From Rhodospirillum sp. UBA1311 (GTDB lineage: Bacteria; Pseudomonadota; Alphaproteobacteria; Rhodospirillales; Rhodospirillaceae): a stretch of 55,652 nucleotides of DNA. Below the pieces are notes generated by a model that saw nothing but the letters and a program-made list of their open reading frames with translations, had not been told where the DNA came from and made no database searches. The stretch covers positions 6,985 through 62,636 of the forward strand of contig DBTR01000013.1 in assembly GCA_002307145.1 (NCBI GenBank), in the 5' to 3' direction. This document shows, piece by piece, positions 32,479 to 41,675 of this stretch. Every line of letters begins with the position of its first letter. Position 1 is the first letter of the stretch. The translations under genes and the position numbers were made by a program.

Positions 32479-34899
32479 ATGCACGTTCGTTCGACTTCAA
32501 CGCGGTATCGCCGCGCATCCGCGCCCGCGCGCGCCTGGCTTCTCGCAAGCTGCGCGACCCTGATCGCGGGCGCGACGCCCGCCTTCGCCCAGGCCACCGC
32601 GCCTGCCACGACGCAAAGCCAGAGTTTTGCGATCATCGCCGGGCAACCGTTGGGGGATGCGCTGATCGCGTTCGGACGGCAATCCGGCTGGCAGGTTTCG
32701 GTCAACCCGGCCTTGGTTTCGGGCCGCACCACGCCCGGCGTCAACGGTGCCGTCGGAGCGGAGGCCGCGCTCTCGCAAATTCTCGACGGCAGCGGCCTGG
32801 TCTGGCGCAAGACCGATGACACCAGCGTGGTGATCGAGGCAGTGAACGCGGGCGGCGCGATGCAGCTCGGCGCGGTCTCGGTGCAGGGTCAGGCGGTCGC
32901 CTCCTCCGATCCCGACGCCACCGAGGGCTCGCGCGACTACGCTGTCAAGCGCGCCCGCGTCGGTTCCAAGCTCCCGGTCGAGATGAAGGAAATCCCGCAG
33001 CAGGTCTCGGTGACCACCCACGCGCGGATCGAGGAGCAGAACCTCACCCGCCTCGAAGACGTGATGAAGACCACCACCGGCGTGACCGTCCTGCCCACCG
33101 ACGCGGGACGCGGCGCGATCTTCGTGCGCGGCTTCGAACTCGACACCTACCTCGTCGACGGCTTGCCGTCGTCGGTGTCGAGCATCGCCGGATCGCAGCC
33201 CGACATGTTCATGTTCGACCGCGTGGAAGTGCTGCGCGGCCCGTCGGGCGTGTTCGGCGGCACCACCGAGCCGGGCGCGACGGTGAACCTCGCGCGCAAG
33301 CGCGCGCTCGCCGAGCCGGGCGGCACGGCAAGCCTCAGCATCGGCTCGTGGGATGCGTATCGCGGCGAGATGGACGTGACCTCGGCGCTCAACGAGAACA
33401 AGACCGTGCGTGGCCGCCTCGTCGCCGCCTACGACACCCGCCAGAGCTTCATCGACGAAGTGGAATCCGAATCCAAGATGGCCTACGGCACGGTCGAGGT
33501 CGACCTGACGCCGGACACCACTCTTTCGCTCGCGGCGTCTCACGACGAAAAGGACAAGGTGCCCAACTCCGGCCTGCCCGCCTACGCCAACGGCACCTTC
33601 CTCGACGTCTCGCGCTCCACTTTCGTCGGCGCGGATTGGAACCGCTTCAACAGCTCGGACGACCAGGGCCTGGTGGAACTGGAGCATCGCCTCGCCTCCG
33701 GCGGCGAGATCAAGGGCGCGGTGCGCGTCACCGACCGTGACTCCGACATGAAGTACGCGCTCTCCAGCTCGACGGTGAACACCACCACCGGCCTGTCGTC
33801 GGTCCAGGCGCTGGAACTGCATTACCAGGAACAGGGCATCGCCAGCGACCTGCATTACGCCCAGCCGATCCAGGCGTTCGGCCAGACCCACACCGTCACC
33901 GTCGGCGTCGACTATCGCCGCACCGACAGCCGCACCCAGCGCGGTGCGCGCGCCCTCGGCACCATCGACCCGACCAACCCGGGCTACTACGCCGAGCCGA
34001 ACGTGAGCATGACCTCCAACCTCGAAAGCGAGCTCAACCAGGCGGGTCTCTACACCGAGGCGCGGATCAAGCCGGTCACGCCGCTGACCCTGATCTTCGG
34101 CGGCAGGTTCTCGGCCTACGATCTCGACGCCACCAACGCGATCACGGGCGTGCACACCAGCAAGAGCGAAACCGGGGTATTCACGCCGTTCACCGCGGCG
34201 GTCTACGACCTTACCGACAACCTTTCGGCCTACATCAGCTACGCCGAGACCTTCCAGCCGCAAACCGACCTCACGGTCGCGGGCGACATCATCGACCCGC
34301 GCGAGAGCAAGCAGGTCGAGGTGGGCCTCAAAGGCCAGTTCATGGACGACCGCCTGTTCGGCCAGGTCGGCGTCTATCGCCTCGTCGACAGCAACCGCTC
34401 GATGGCCGATCCGGACAACTCCGGCGCGTATCTCTCCACCGGCAAGGTCGTGGTCAAGGGCATCGACGCCGAGGTGAGCGGCTCGGTCACCGAGAACCTC
34501 GAAGTCTTCGCGGGTTACGCTTACGTCCTCTCGGAAACCCTCGAAGCGGCCAGCGGCACCGGCGCGACGTTCAGCAACTGGACGCCCAAGCACACCGCCA
34601 ACCTCCGCGCCCGCTACAGCTTCGACGACGAGCTGAAGGACTTCTGGGTCGCGGGCGGCGCGCGCTATGTGTCGAGCTACTACGGCCAGAACACCACCGG
34701 CACCCGCTGGGTGCAGGACGGCTACGCGCTGTTCGACGCGCAGGCGGGCTACGCGATCACCGAGAACGTCGATGTCACGCTGACCGTCAACAACATCTTC
34801 GACAAGACCTACTACGCCCGCACCGGCAGCAACGGTTCGGTGTTCAACTACTACGGCGATCCGCGCAACGCGATGCTGAAACTCACGGCGAGGTTCTGA
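32479..34899 (+). CDS. TonB-dependent siderophore receptor with STN signalling domain
   Basis: 806 residues from ATG 32479 (AAGGGGA upstream). A long signal peptide ends near TPAFAQA (about 38). The STN domain (about 48-105; QSFAIIAGQPLGDALIAFG) contacts FecR. The plug (about 165-280) includes VEMKEIPQQVSVTT and RVEVLRGPSGVFGG, and the 22-stranded barrel runs to a terminal LKLTARF with C-terminal Phe. It resembles ferric siderophore receptors of the FpvA/FhuE/FoxA group. It brings a ferric siderophore through the outer membrane using the TonB/ExbBD encoded at the end of the same operon. It overlaps the esterase gene by one base. Confidence 0.93.
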   Translation: MHVRSTSTRYRRASAPARAWLLASCATLIAGATPAFAQATAPATTQSQSFAIIAGQPLGDALIAFGRQSGWQVSVNPALVSGRTTPGVNGAVGAEAALSQILDGSGLVWRKTDDTSVVIEAVNAGGAMQLGAVSVQGQAVASSDPDATEGSRDYAVKRARVGSKLPVEMKEIPQQVSVTTHARIEEQNLTRLEDVMKTTTGVTVLPTDAGRGAIFVRGFELDTYLVDGLPSSVSSIAGSQPDMFMFDRVEVLRGPSGVFGGTTEPGATVNLARKRALAEPGGTASLSIGSWDAYRGEMDVTSALNENKTVRGRLVAAYDTRQSFIDEVESESKMAYGTVEVDLTPDTTLSLAASHDEKDKVPNSGLPAYANGTFLDVSRSTFVGADWNRFNSSDDQGLVELEHRLASGGEIKGAVRVTDRDSDMKYALSSSTVNTTTGLSSVQALELHYQEQGIASDLHYAQPIQAFGQTHTVTVGVDYRRTDSRTQRGARALGTIDPTNPGYYAEPNVSMTSNLESELNQAGLYTEARIKPVTPLTLIFGGRFSAYDLDATNAITGVHTSKSETGVFTPFTAAVYDLTDNLSAYISYAETFQPQTDLTVAGDIIDPRESKQVEVGLKGQFMDDRLFGQVGVYRLVDSNRSMADPDNSGAYLSTGKVVVKGIDAEVSGSVTENLEVFAGYAYVLSETLEAASGTGATFSNWTPKHTANLRARYSFDDELKDFWVAGGARYVSSYYGQNTTGTRWVQDGYALFDAQAGYAITENVDVTLTVNNIFDKTYYARTGSNGSVFNYYGDPRNAMLKLTARF

Positions 34900-35780
34900 T
34901 GACGCGCCACGCGACGCTGGCACTTTGGCTCTCGCTGCTGTCGCCGGGGATCTCCTCCCCGGCGATGGCGGACGCCACGCGCCCGGTCACCATTCCGGGC
35001 GCGCTGGAATTCCTGCTGCCGATCACGCAGGGCGAAGATTACCGCATTCTCGTCTATCGCCCCGAAGGCGTTCCGCCTCCGGCAGGCTGGCCCGCGATCT
35101 ATACCCTCGACGCCGACCGCACCTTTGCCATCATGGCGGAGTTCGTCCGCAGCCAGGGCGGCACGCCGGAAAGCACCGGCGTGCTGCCGATGGTGGTGGT
35201 GGGGATCGAGGCGGCGAAGGACGGCAAGACCCGCCGCGCCCGCGATTTCACCCCGCCCTCCGCCAACCCCGCCCCGGGCGAGGGCGGCGCGGAAGCGTTC
35301 TTCGCGTTCATCGAGGCGACGGTGAAGCCGACGGTCGAGCGCATCGCCCCCATCGACCCCAAGCGCCAGGCGCTGTTCGGCCACTCCTACGGCGGCCTGT
35401 TTGCCCTCCATGTCGCCACCGCCCACCCCAACAGCTACGCCGCCTACGCCGCCGCCAGCCCGTCGCTATGGTGGAACGGCGAGGCGACGATGCGCGCCGA
35501 CCTCCGCCCGCTCGTGGCGGCGCATCCCAAGGTGTTGATCACCGTCGCCGAATACGATCAGGCGGACGACCCGTTCACCGATCGCGGCGCGCACGCCGAC
35601 GTCCAGGCCAAGCGCCGCATGGTCGACAACGCCCAGGCCTTCGCCGCCCGCCTGACCGAGGCCGGGCTGCCCGCCGACGCGGTGATCTTCCCCGGCGAGA
35701 CCCACGGCTCGGTGATCCCCGCCGCGATCGCCCGCGCGGTGCGGGTGATTTCCCACGAATTCCGGAGTTCCAACCTATGA
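34899..35780 (+). CDS. Exported alpha/beta-hydrolase, probable siderophore esterase (IroE/Fes-like)
   Basis: 293 residues with a signal peptide of about 25 residues (ending SPAMA-DA). It belongs to the esterase-D/Fes/IroE branch: YRILVYRPEG near the start, PAIYTLDADRTFAIM, the nucleophile elbow GHSYGG at about residue 164, a D in YDQADDPF, and a His in ETHGSVIP near the end. The presence of a signal peptide indicates periplasmic action, as for IroE. It may hydrolyse an ester-bonded (for example catecholate trilactone) siderophore to release or trap iron after uptake. It is embedded between the receptor and the binding protein with overlapping codons. Confidence 0.85.
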   Translation: MTRHATLALWLSLLSPGISSPAMADATRPVTIPGALEFLLPITQGEDYRILVYRPEGVPPPAGWPAIYTLDADRTFAIMAEFVRSQGGTPESTGVLPMVVVGIEAAKDGKTRRARDFTPPSANPAPGEGGAEAFFAFIEATVKPTVERIAPIDPKRQALFGHSYGGLFALHVATAHPNSYAAYAAASPSLWWNGEATMRADLRPLVAAHPKVLITVAEYDQADDPFTDRGAHADVQAKRRMVDNAQAFAARLTEAGLPADAVIFPGETHGSVIPAAIARAVRVISHEFRSSNL

Positions 35781-36886
35781 AGCGCCTGCTTGCCTTCGCG
35801 GTCGCGATGTTCGCGCTGCTTCCCCTCGCCCATGCACGCGACGTCGTCGACCTCGCGGGGCGTCACGTCACGGTACCGGACAAGGTCGCGCGCGTCGTCC
35901 TCGGCGAAGGCCGGATGCTGATCGCGTTGGGCATTCTCCGCCCCGAAAACCCGCTTCAAGACGTGGTCGGGATGATGGGCGAATACCCGCTCCTCGACCC
36001 CGCCGGGTTCGCGCTGTGGCAGAAGCATTTCCCCGCCGTGAACGCGATCCCGCTGGTCGGCAAGGCCTCCGGCGACACCTTCAACGCCGAGGCCGCGATC
36101 GCACTCAAGCCCGATCTCGCGATCTTCGGCCTCGCCGGGCACGGCCCGAGCCCGAAGGCGGAAGCGCTGGTGGAGCGGCTCGAAGCGGCGGGCGTCGCGG
36201 TGATCTTCGTCGACTTCTTCCACGACCCGCTCGCCGACACCACCCGGAGCATGCGCCTGCTCGGCGAAGTCCTCGGCCACGCCGACCGCGCCGACGCCTT
36301 CGCCAAGGCCTACGACGCCGCGCTCGCGGCGGTGGACACGCGCGTCGCCAAGGCCCCCGGCCGCCCCCTGGTGTTCCTCGAAAACCGCGTCGGCCTCGGC
36401 GCGGATTGCTGCGCCACCGTCGGCAACGCGGTGATCGGCAACCTCATCGACCGCGCCGGCGGGCGCAACCTCGGCACCGGCTTGATTCCCGGCAACTCCG
36501 GCCTGATCGGCCTCGAATACCTGCTCAGCCACCAGCCCGACGTCTACGTCGGCACCGCGATCGGCAATCCGCTCAACCGCGCCAGCCAACCCGCACGGAT
36601 CCAGGCGGGCCCCGGCGTCTCGCCCGACGACGCGAAAGCCAGCCTCCGCAGCAGTCTCGCGCGCAACGGGATTTCCCAACTCGACGCGGTGCGGGACGGC
36701 CGCGCCTACGCGATCTGGCATCACTTCTTCCATTCGCCGTTCAACGTCGTCGCGGTGCAGGCAATGGCGAAGTGGTTCCATCCGCAGGAATTCGCCGACG
36801 TCGATCCCGAGGCGACGTGGCGGGATTTCATGACCCGCTTCCAGCCCTTCGTCTCGGAGGGCGCGTATTGGACAGGCTCACGATGA
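35777..36886 (+). CDS. Ferric-siderophore ABC transporter binding protein
   Basis: 369 residues with a signal peptide (LLAFAVAMFALLPLAHA). The periplasmic binding-protein fold of the FepB/FecB/BtuF class is visible: DVVDLAGRHVTVPDKVARVVLGEG, EAAIALKPDLAIFG, FVDFFHDPLADTTRSMRLLGEVLG, and SHQPDVYVGTA. It delivers the ferric siderophore to the permease and ATPase downstream. It has an unusual Cys pair (GADCCATVG). Start and stop overlap the neighbours by four bases on each side. Confidence 0.9.
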   Translation: MKRLLAFAVAMFALLPLAHARDVVDLAGRHVTVPDKVARVVLGEGRMLIALGILRPENPLQDVVGMMGEYPLLDPAGFALWQKHFPAVNAIPLVGKASGDTFNAEAAIALKPDLAIFGLAGHGPSPKAEALVERLEAAGVAVIFVDFFHDPLADTTRSMRLLGEVLGHADRADAFAKAYDAALAAVDTRVAKAPGRPLVFLENRVGLGADCCATVGNAVIGNLIDRAGGRNLGTGLIPGNSGLIGLEYLLSHQPDVYVGTAIGNPLNRASQPARIQAGPGVSPDDAKASLRSSLARNGISQLDAVRDGRAYAIWHHFFHSPFNVVAVQAMAKWFHPQEFADVDPEATWRDFMTRFQPFVSEGAYWTGSR

Positions 36887-37938
36887 CCGAGAGTACCGCC
36901 GAGCTTCCGCTCGCCGCAGCCTATGCCCGGTTCGTCAACCGCCGCGTCCTTCTGGTCGCGGCGTTGGCCGTTGCCGCGGCTGCGGCGTTCCTCGCCGATA
37001 TCGCCACCGGCGCGTCGGGCCTGCCCCTCGCCGATGTGGTCAAGGGCCTCCTCGACCCCGGCCATCTCGACCGGGCGCAGCGCGTCGTGCTCTGGGACAT
37101 CCGCCTGCCCACCGCCTGCATGGCCCTCGCGGTGGGGGCGGGTTTGGGACTTGCGGGCGCGGAAATGCAGACCGTGCTCGCCAATCCGCTCGCCAGCCCG
37201 TTCACCCTCGGCGTCTCCCACGCCGCCACCCTCGGCGCGTCGCTCGCCATCGTCTTCGGCCTGAGCGTTCCCGGCCTCGGCGGCGCGTGGGCGATCCCGG
37301 CGGCGGCGTTCGCCTTCGCCCTCGCCGCAACGCTTTTGATTCAGGCGCTGGCCGCGCACCAGGGCGCGGGCGCGCAGACCGTGGTGCTGTTCGGCATCGC
37401 CCTCGGCTTCGCCGCCAATGCGCTGGTCTGGCTGGTGCAATACGTCGCCTCCGCCGACGCGGTGCAGCAGATCGTGTTCTGGAGCATGGGCAGCCTGATC
37501 CGCGCCACCTGGACCCAGGTCGGCATCGTCGCGGCGGTGTTCACGGTTTGCCTGCCGCTCGCCCTCTCCCGCGCGTGGTCGCTCACCGCGCTGCGGGCGG
37601 GCGAGGAACACGCCCGCGCCATCGGCATCGGCGTCGAGCGCCTGCGCCTCCTCACCCTCACCCGCGTCAGCCTGATGGCGGCGGTGGCGGTGGCGTTCGT
37701 CGGCACCATCGGCTTCGTCGGGCTGGTCGCGCCGCATATCGCGCGGATTCTCGTCGGCGAGGATCACCGCTTCTCCCTGCCCGCCTCGGCGCTCGCGGGA
37801 GGGCTGATGCTCTGCCTCGCCTCGCTCGCGAGCAAGACCATCGCGCCCGGCACGATTCTGCCGGTCGGCATCGTCACCGCCATCGTCGGCATCCCGATGT
37901 TCCTCGGCCTGCTGCTCTCCCAGGGGCGCGCAAAATGA
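36883..37938 (+). CDS. FecCD-family iron ABC transporter permease
   Basis: 351 residues, about 9-10 membrane helices. Family marks are WDIRLPTACMALAVGAGLGLAGAEMQTVLANPLASPFTLGVS split over the first third and RAGEEHARAIGIGVERLR, the ATPase-contact loop. FVGLVAPHIARILVGEDHR follows. Only one permease gene is present, so it probably works as a homodimer. It overlaps its neighbours by ATGA codons. Confidence 0.93.
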   Translation: MTESTAELPLAAAYARFVNRRVLLVAALAVAAAAAFLADIATGASGLPLADVVKGLLDPGHLDRAQRVVLWDIRLPTACMALAVGAGLGLAGAEMQTVLANPLASPFTLGVSHAATLGASLAIVFGLSVPGLGGAWAIPAAAFAFALAATLLIQALAAHQGAGAQTVVLFGIALGFAANALVWLVQYVASADAVQQIVFWSMGSLIRATWTQVGIVAAVFTVCLPLALSRAWSLTALRAGEEHARAIGIGVERLRLLTLTRVSLMAAVAVAFVGTIGFVGLVAPHIARILVGEDHRFSLPASALAGGLMLCLASLASKTIAPGTILPVGIVTAIVGIPMFLGLLLSQGRAK

Positions 37939-38717
37939 CCGGCCTGATGATCGAAACCCTCACCGCCGCCTATGGGCGCAAGCGTATTCTCGACGGGCTC
38001 CGCCTGCCGACACTGAGCCCCGGCTCCGTCACCGCGCTGCTCGGCGCGAACGGCGCGGGCAAGTCCACGCTGCTGAAAAGCCTCGCGGGCGTGCATCGCG
38101 CCGAAGGCCGGGTCTCTCTCGACGACACGGACGTGATGGAGATGCCGCAGCGCGCGCGGGCGGGCGTAATCGGCTATCTGCCGCAGACGTTGCCTTCGGG
38201 GAGTTCCCTGGTCGCCTACGAAGTGGTGTCGGCGGCGCTTCGCGCGGCCTTGCCCGAATTGGTCGGGCGCGACCGCGACGCCCGCCTTGAAGCCACCTTC
38301 GCCCGCCTCGGCGTCGGCGAGTTGGCGCTGCGTCGCCTCGACTCCCTTTCCGGCGGCCAGCGCCAATTGGTCGCCTTGGCGCAGGTTCTCGCCCGCGCGC
38401 CGCGCCTGATGCTGCTCGACGAACCCACCAGCGCGCTCGACCTGCGCTGGCAGATCTTCGTTCTCGAAGCGGTGCGCGAGGCGGCGCGGCGCGACGGCAG
38501 CGTCGCCATCGTGGCAATCCACGACATCAATCTCGCGCTGCGCTTCGCCGACGCCGTCGCGGTGCTGAAACAGGGCGAGGTTCTCGCCTTCGGCCCGGCC
38601 CGCACTGCGCTCACCCCGGACATTCTCGGTCAGGCCTACGGCGTTGCGGCGCGGGTGGAGAGCTGTTCGCACGGCTATTCCATCGTCATCGCCGACCGCG
38701 CCCTCGCCGTTTCGTAA
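37935..38717 (+). CDS. Iron-siderophore ABC transporter ATPase
   Basis: 260 residues. The Walker A motif is GANGAGKST (about 38-46), the ABC signature LSGGQRQLVALAQVLAR, and the Walker B RLMLLDEPTSALDL. The H-loop follows in VAIHDINLALRFAD. It energises the permease encoded directly upstream. A near-ideal ribosome site for the next gene (AAAGGAGG) follows its stop. Confidence 0.95.
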   Translation: MTGLMIETLTAAYGRKRILDGLRLPTLSPGSVTALLGANGAGKSTLLKSLAGVHRAEGRVSLDDTDVMEMPQRARAGVIGYLPQTLPSGSSLVAYEVVSAALRAALPELVGRDRDARLEATFARLGVGELALRRLDSLSGGQRQLVALAQVLARAPRLMLLDEPTSALDLRWQIFVLEAVREAARRDGSVAIVAIHDINLALRFADAVAVLKQGEVLAFGPARTALTPDILGQAYGVAARVESCSHGYSIVIADRALAVS

Positions 38718-38728
38718 AGGAGGTACCC

Positions 38729-39009
38729 ATGTTCCGATCCCAGGCCCACGTCGCCGCACCCAAGCCCGCGCAAGCGATGACCCAACTCGCCAAGCATTTC
38801 GCCCACAAGATCGCGGTCGAGATTTCCGAAACCGAAGCCCGCGCCACCTTCCCCGGCGGCGAATGCCGGATGGTCGTGGGCGAAACTCTCGACCTCGCCT
38901 GCACGGCCGAAAGCGAAGCCGACCTGCGCCGCATCGAAGGGATCGTCGGCGGCCACCTCGAACGCTTCCTCTGGCGCACCCCCACCACAATCACCTGGGA
39001 GGCCGTGCG

Positions 39010-39013
<4 letters not shown>
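38729..39013 (+). CDS. DUF2218 small protein in the siderophore operon
   Basis: 94 residues, soluble, no signal peptide. The whole protein matches DUF2218: an N-terminal alternation of helix (QAMTQLAKHFAHKIAVE), ATFPGGECRM, then SEADLRRIEGIVGGHLERF and a WRTPTTITWE-like end. The family has no known activity but recurs next to iron and siderophore genes. It sits between the ABC ATPase and ExbB, overlaps exbB by four bases and has an excellent ribosome site. A cytoplasmic role in siderophore or heme handling is a guess. Confidence 0.82.
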
Positions 39014-39684
<671 letters not shown>

Positions 39685-39689
39685 GACGG

Positions 39690-40100
39690 ATGGCGTTTTC
39701 CCTCCACGACACCGACGCCGACGAAATCCATGAGATCAACGTCACGCCGTTCATCGACGTGATGCTGGTGCTGCTGATCATCTTCATGGTCGCAGCACCC
39801 TTGGCCACCGTGGACGTTCCGGTCGACCTGCCCGCCGCCAACGCCCAGCCGCTCAAGCGCCCCGACACCCCGCTCTACGTCTCGATCAAGCCGGATGACG
39901 CCGTGCTGGTGGGCGACGCCCCGACGCCTTTCGAAGACCTCGGATCCGCCCTCGATGCGGCGACTGGCGGCGATCATGACGCCCGGGTGTTTCTGCGCGC
40001 CGACAAAGCCATTCCCTACGGGCGCCTGATGACGGTGATGAACGCCCTGCGCGATGCCGGATACGTCAAGGTGGCGCTGGTGGCGGAGGACGCGCGGTGA
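39690..40100 (+). CDS. exbD: ExbD biopolymer transport protein
   Basis: 136 residues with one N-terminal membrane helix (about 22-44; INVTPFIDVMLVLLIIFMVA), whose Asp in FIDVML is the essential proton-carrying residue of ExbD/TolR. The periplasmic domain includes LRADKAIPYGRLMTVMNALRD, typical of the family. It works with ExbB and TonB. Its stop overlaps the tonB GTG start. Confidence 0.93.
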   Translation: MAFSLHDTDADEIHEINVTPFIDVMLVLLIIFMVAAPLATVDVPVDLPAANAQPLKRPDTPLYVSIKPDDAVLVGDAPTPFEDLGSALDAATGGDHDARVFLRADKAIPYGRLMTVMNALRDAGYVKVALVAEDAR

Positions 40101-40795
40101 ACCGGGAGACACCCTCCGGACGCTGGCTGGCGAGCCTTGGGATTGCGTCGATCGGCCACGGCGCGCTTCTGCTCGCGGGTCTGAGTTGGGCGGCGAGCCC
40201 GCCGAACGCCTCCGGCGCGCCGGTGTTCGCGGTGGAGATCGCGGCCGCACCCCCGGCCCCCGCGCCCGAAACCAAGGCCGCGCCGCCATCGCCACCCGAG
40301 GTCAAACCCGAACCGCCGAAGCCGGTACCCGCCGAACTGCCGGTGCCGCGCCCGAAGCCACCCGCGCCGAAACCTCAGCCCAAGCCGGTCGCCGCAGCCA
40401 CGCCCGCTCCTTCTCCCGCGCCGAGCGCCGCGCCCGCGCCCGAACCGGAAGCGAAGACGACCGCCGCGCCCGCCCCCGGTGCGAACGCCCAGGCGGCGCT
40501 GGCGCGCGCCACCTCATGGCAGGGCGAACTTCTCGGCCGCCTCGAACAGTTCAAACGCTACCCCCGCTCGGCGCAGGCCAAGCGCCGCCAGGGTGCCGCC
40601 ATCGTCGCCTTCACCATCGACCGGGATGGCCGCTTGCTGGCGAAGCGCCTCAATCGCTCGTCCGGCCACGACGACCTCGACACCGAGGCGCTCGATCTCC
40701 TCGACCGTGCCCAGCCATTGCCGCCGCCGCCCGAAAACATTCCGGGCGAACGGATCGAACTGGTGGTGCCGATTCAATTCTATTTGAAGCGGTAG
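40097..40795 (+). CDS. tonB: TonB
   Basis: 232 residues from a GTG that overlaps the exbD stop (GTGA). An N-terminal membrane anchor (about 12-34) is followed by a long Pro/Ala/Lys-rich periplasm-spanning stretch (about 45-130). The C-terminal domain (about 145-232) has LLGRLEQFKRYPRSAQAKRRQ and the conserved YP motif that binds TonB boxes. It is a dedicated TonB for the receptor in the same operon. The last 16 bases overlap the convergent ldcA-like gene. Confidence 0.93.
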   Translation: MNRETPSGRWLASLGIASIGHGALLLAGLSWAASPPNASGAPVFAVEIAAAPPAPAPETKAAPPSPPEVKPEPPKPVPAELPVPRPKPPAPKPQPKPVAAATPAPSPAPSAAPAPEPEAKTTAAPAPGANAQAALARATSWQGELLGRLEQFKRYPRSAQAKRRQGAAIVAFTIDRDGRLLAKRLNRSSGHDDLDTEALDLLDRAQPLPPPPENIPGERIELVVPIQFYLKR

Positions 40796-41634
40796 GGCTC
40801 TTGACCGAACGGAACCACCGTGTTGTCGGCGTCGTGGCCGATGTCGGCGCGGCCGAGGTAGGGAATGCCCGCACGTTCGCACCAATAGCGCGCGATCTCG
40901 ACCTCGGTCTGGCCGAACTCGGGTTCGTTGGCCACGATCGCGCTGCAACGCCCGAGCATGATCCCGGCGACGCGGCGGATCGCGGGCGCGCTGGTGATCT
41001 GCCCGAAGGCACGGTCGATGCGGTAGAGCGGCTCGGAGACGTCCTCCAGCATCAACACGTGGCCCGCGAGGTCGGGCATGTAGGGCGTGCCGATCAGGTG
41101 GGCGAGGATGGTGATGTTGAAGGCGGCGGCAGGCGCCGGATTGGCCGCCGCTTCGCCCGCGACGAGGAAGGCGAGCGCGCGCAGCACCGCCGCCTCGCCG
41201 CCCGGACGATTGAGGTCGGAAGGCATCGGCCCATGCGCAGACGTGCCGATTCTCGCGCCGTAGAACGCGCCGAGCAACGCGCCGGTATCGCTGTAGCCGA
41301 GGTAGGTTTTCGCGCGCGCGACCGCGTTCAGGCGGGGCAGAACCGCCTCGACCAGACGGAACGAGCCGTAGCCGCCGCGCGCGAACCACACCGCGTCGAA
41401 GTCCGGATCGTTGGCGACCGAGACCAGCGCGTCGGCGCGCTCGGCATCGCTCCCGGCGAAGTGGCCGCACGACGCGAAGCACTGCGGATGGAAGCGCAGA
41501 TCCACCGCCCGCGCAAGGTCGAGACCGGCGGCGAACGCCAGGACCCGGTCGGCGAGTTCGGGCGTGATCCGGCCACCCGGAGCGACCACGCCGACCCGCA
41601 CCGATGAACTTGAAATTGCCGCCATTTCCCCCAT
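40780..41634 (-). CDS. ldcA: LD-carboxypeptidase (murein tetrapeptide carboxypeptidase, S66)
   Basis: 284 residues. The nucleophile Ser lies in YLGYSDTGALLGAFYG. The Glu of the triad is in LMLEDVSEP and the His in GRADIGHDADN, as in family S66. VRVGVVAPGG at the N-terminus and ARGGYGSFRLVE are further marks. It removes the terminal D-Ala from murein tetrapeptides in the cytoplasm, producing the tripeptide used for recycling. It is divergent from a Mur ligase with only 41 bases between the starts, so the two share a promoter region. An internal ATG at 41625 is an alternative start. Confidence 0.9.
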   Translation of the reverse strand: MGEMAAISSSSVRVGVVAPGGRITPELADRVLAFAAGLDLARAVDLRFHPQCFASCGHFAGSDAERADALVSVANDPDFDAVWFARGGYGSFRLVEAVLPRLNAVARAKTYLGYSDTGALLGAFYGARIGTSAHGPMPSDLNRPGGEAAVLRALAFLVAGEAAANPAPAAAFNITILAHLIGTPYMPDLAGHVLMLEDVSEPLYRIDRAFGQITSAPAIRRVAGIMLGRCSAIVANEPEFGQTEVEIARYWCERAGIPYLGRADIGHDADNTVVPFGQEPYRFK

Positions 41635-41675
41635 TCCCGCTTGCCGCGCCGGCGGGCAAATTGTAGCCTCCAGCC

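Noticed and set aside
32497..34923. Long minus-strand open frame of 808 codons
   Set aside because: Exactly antisense to the TonB receptor; Gly/Arg/Val/Glu/Asp-rich with no domain.
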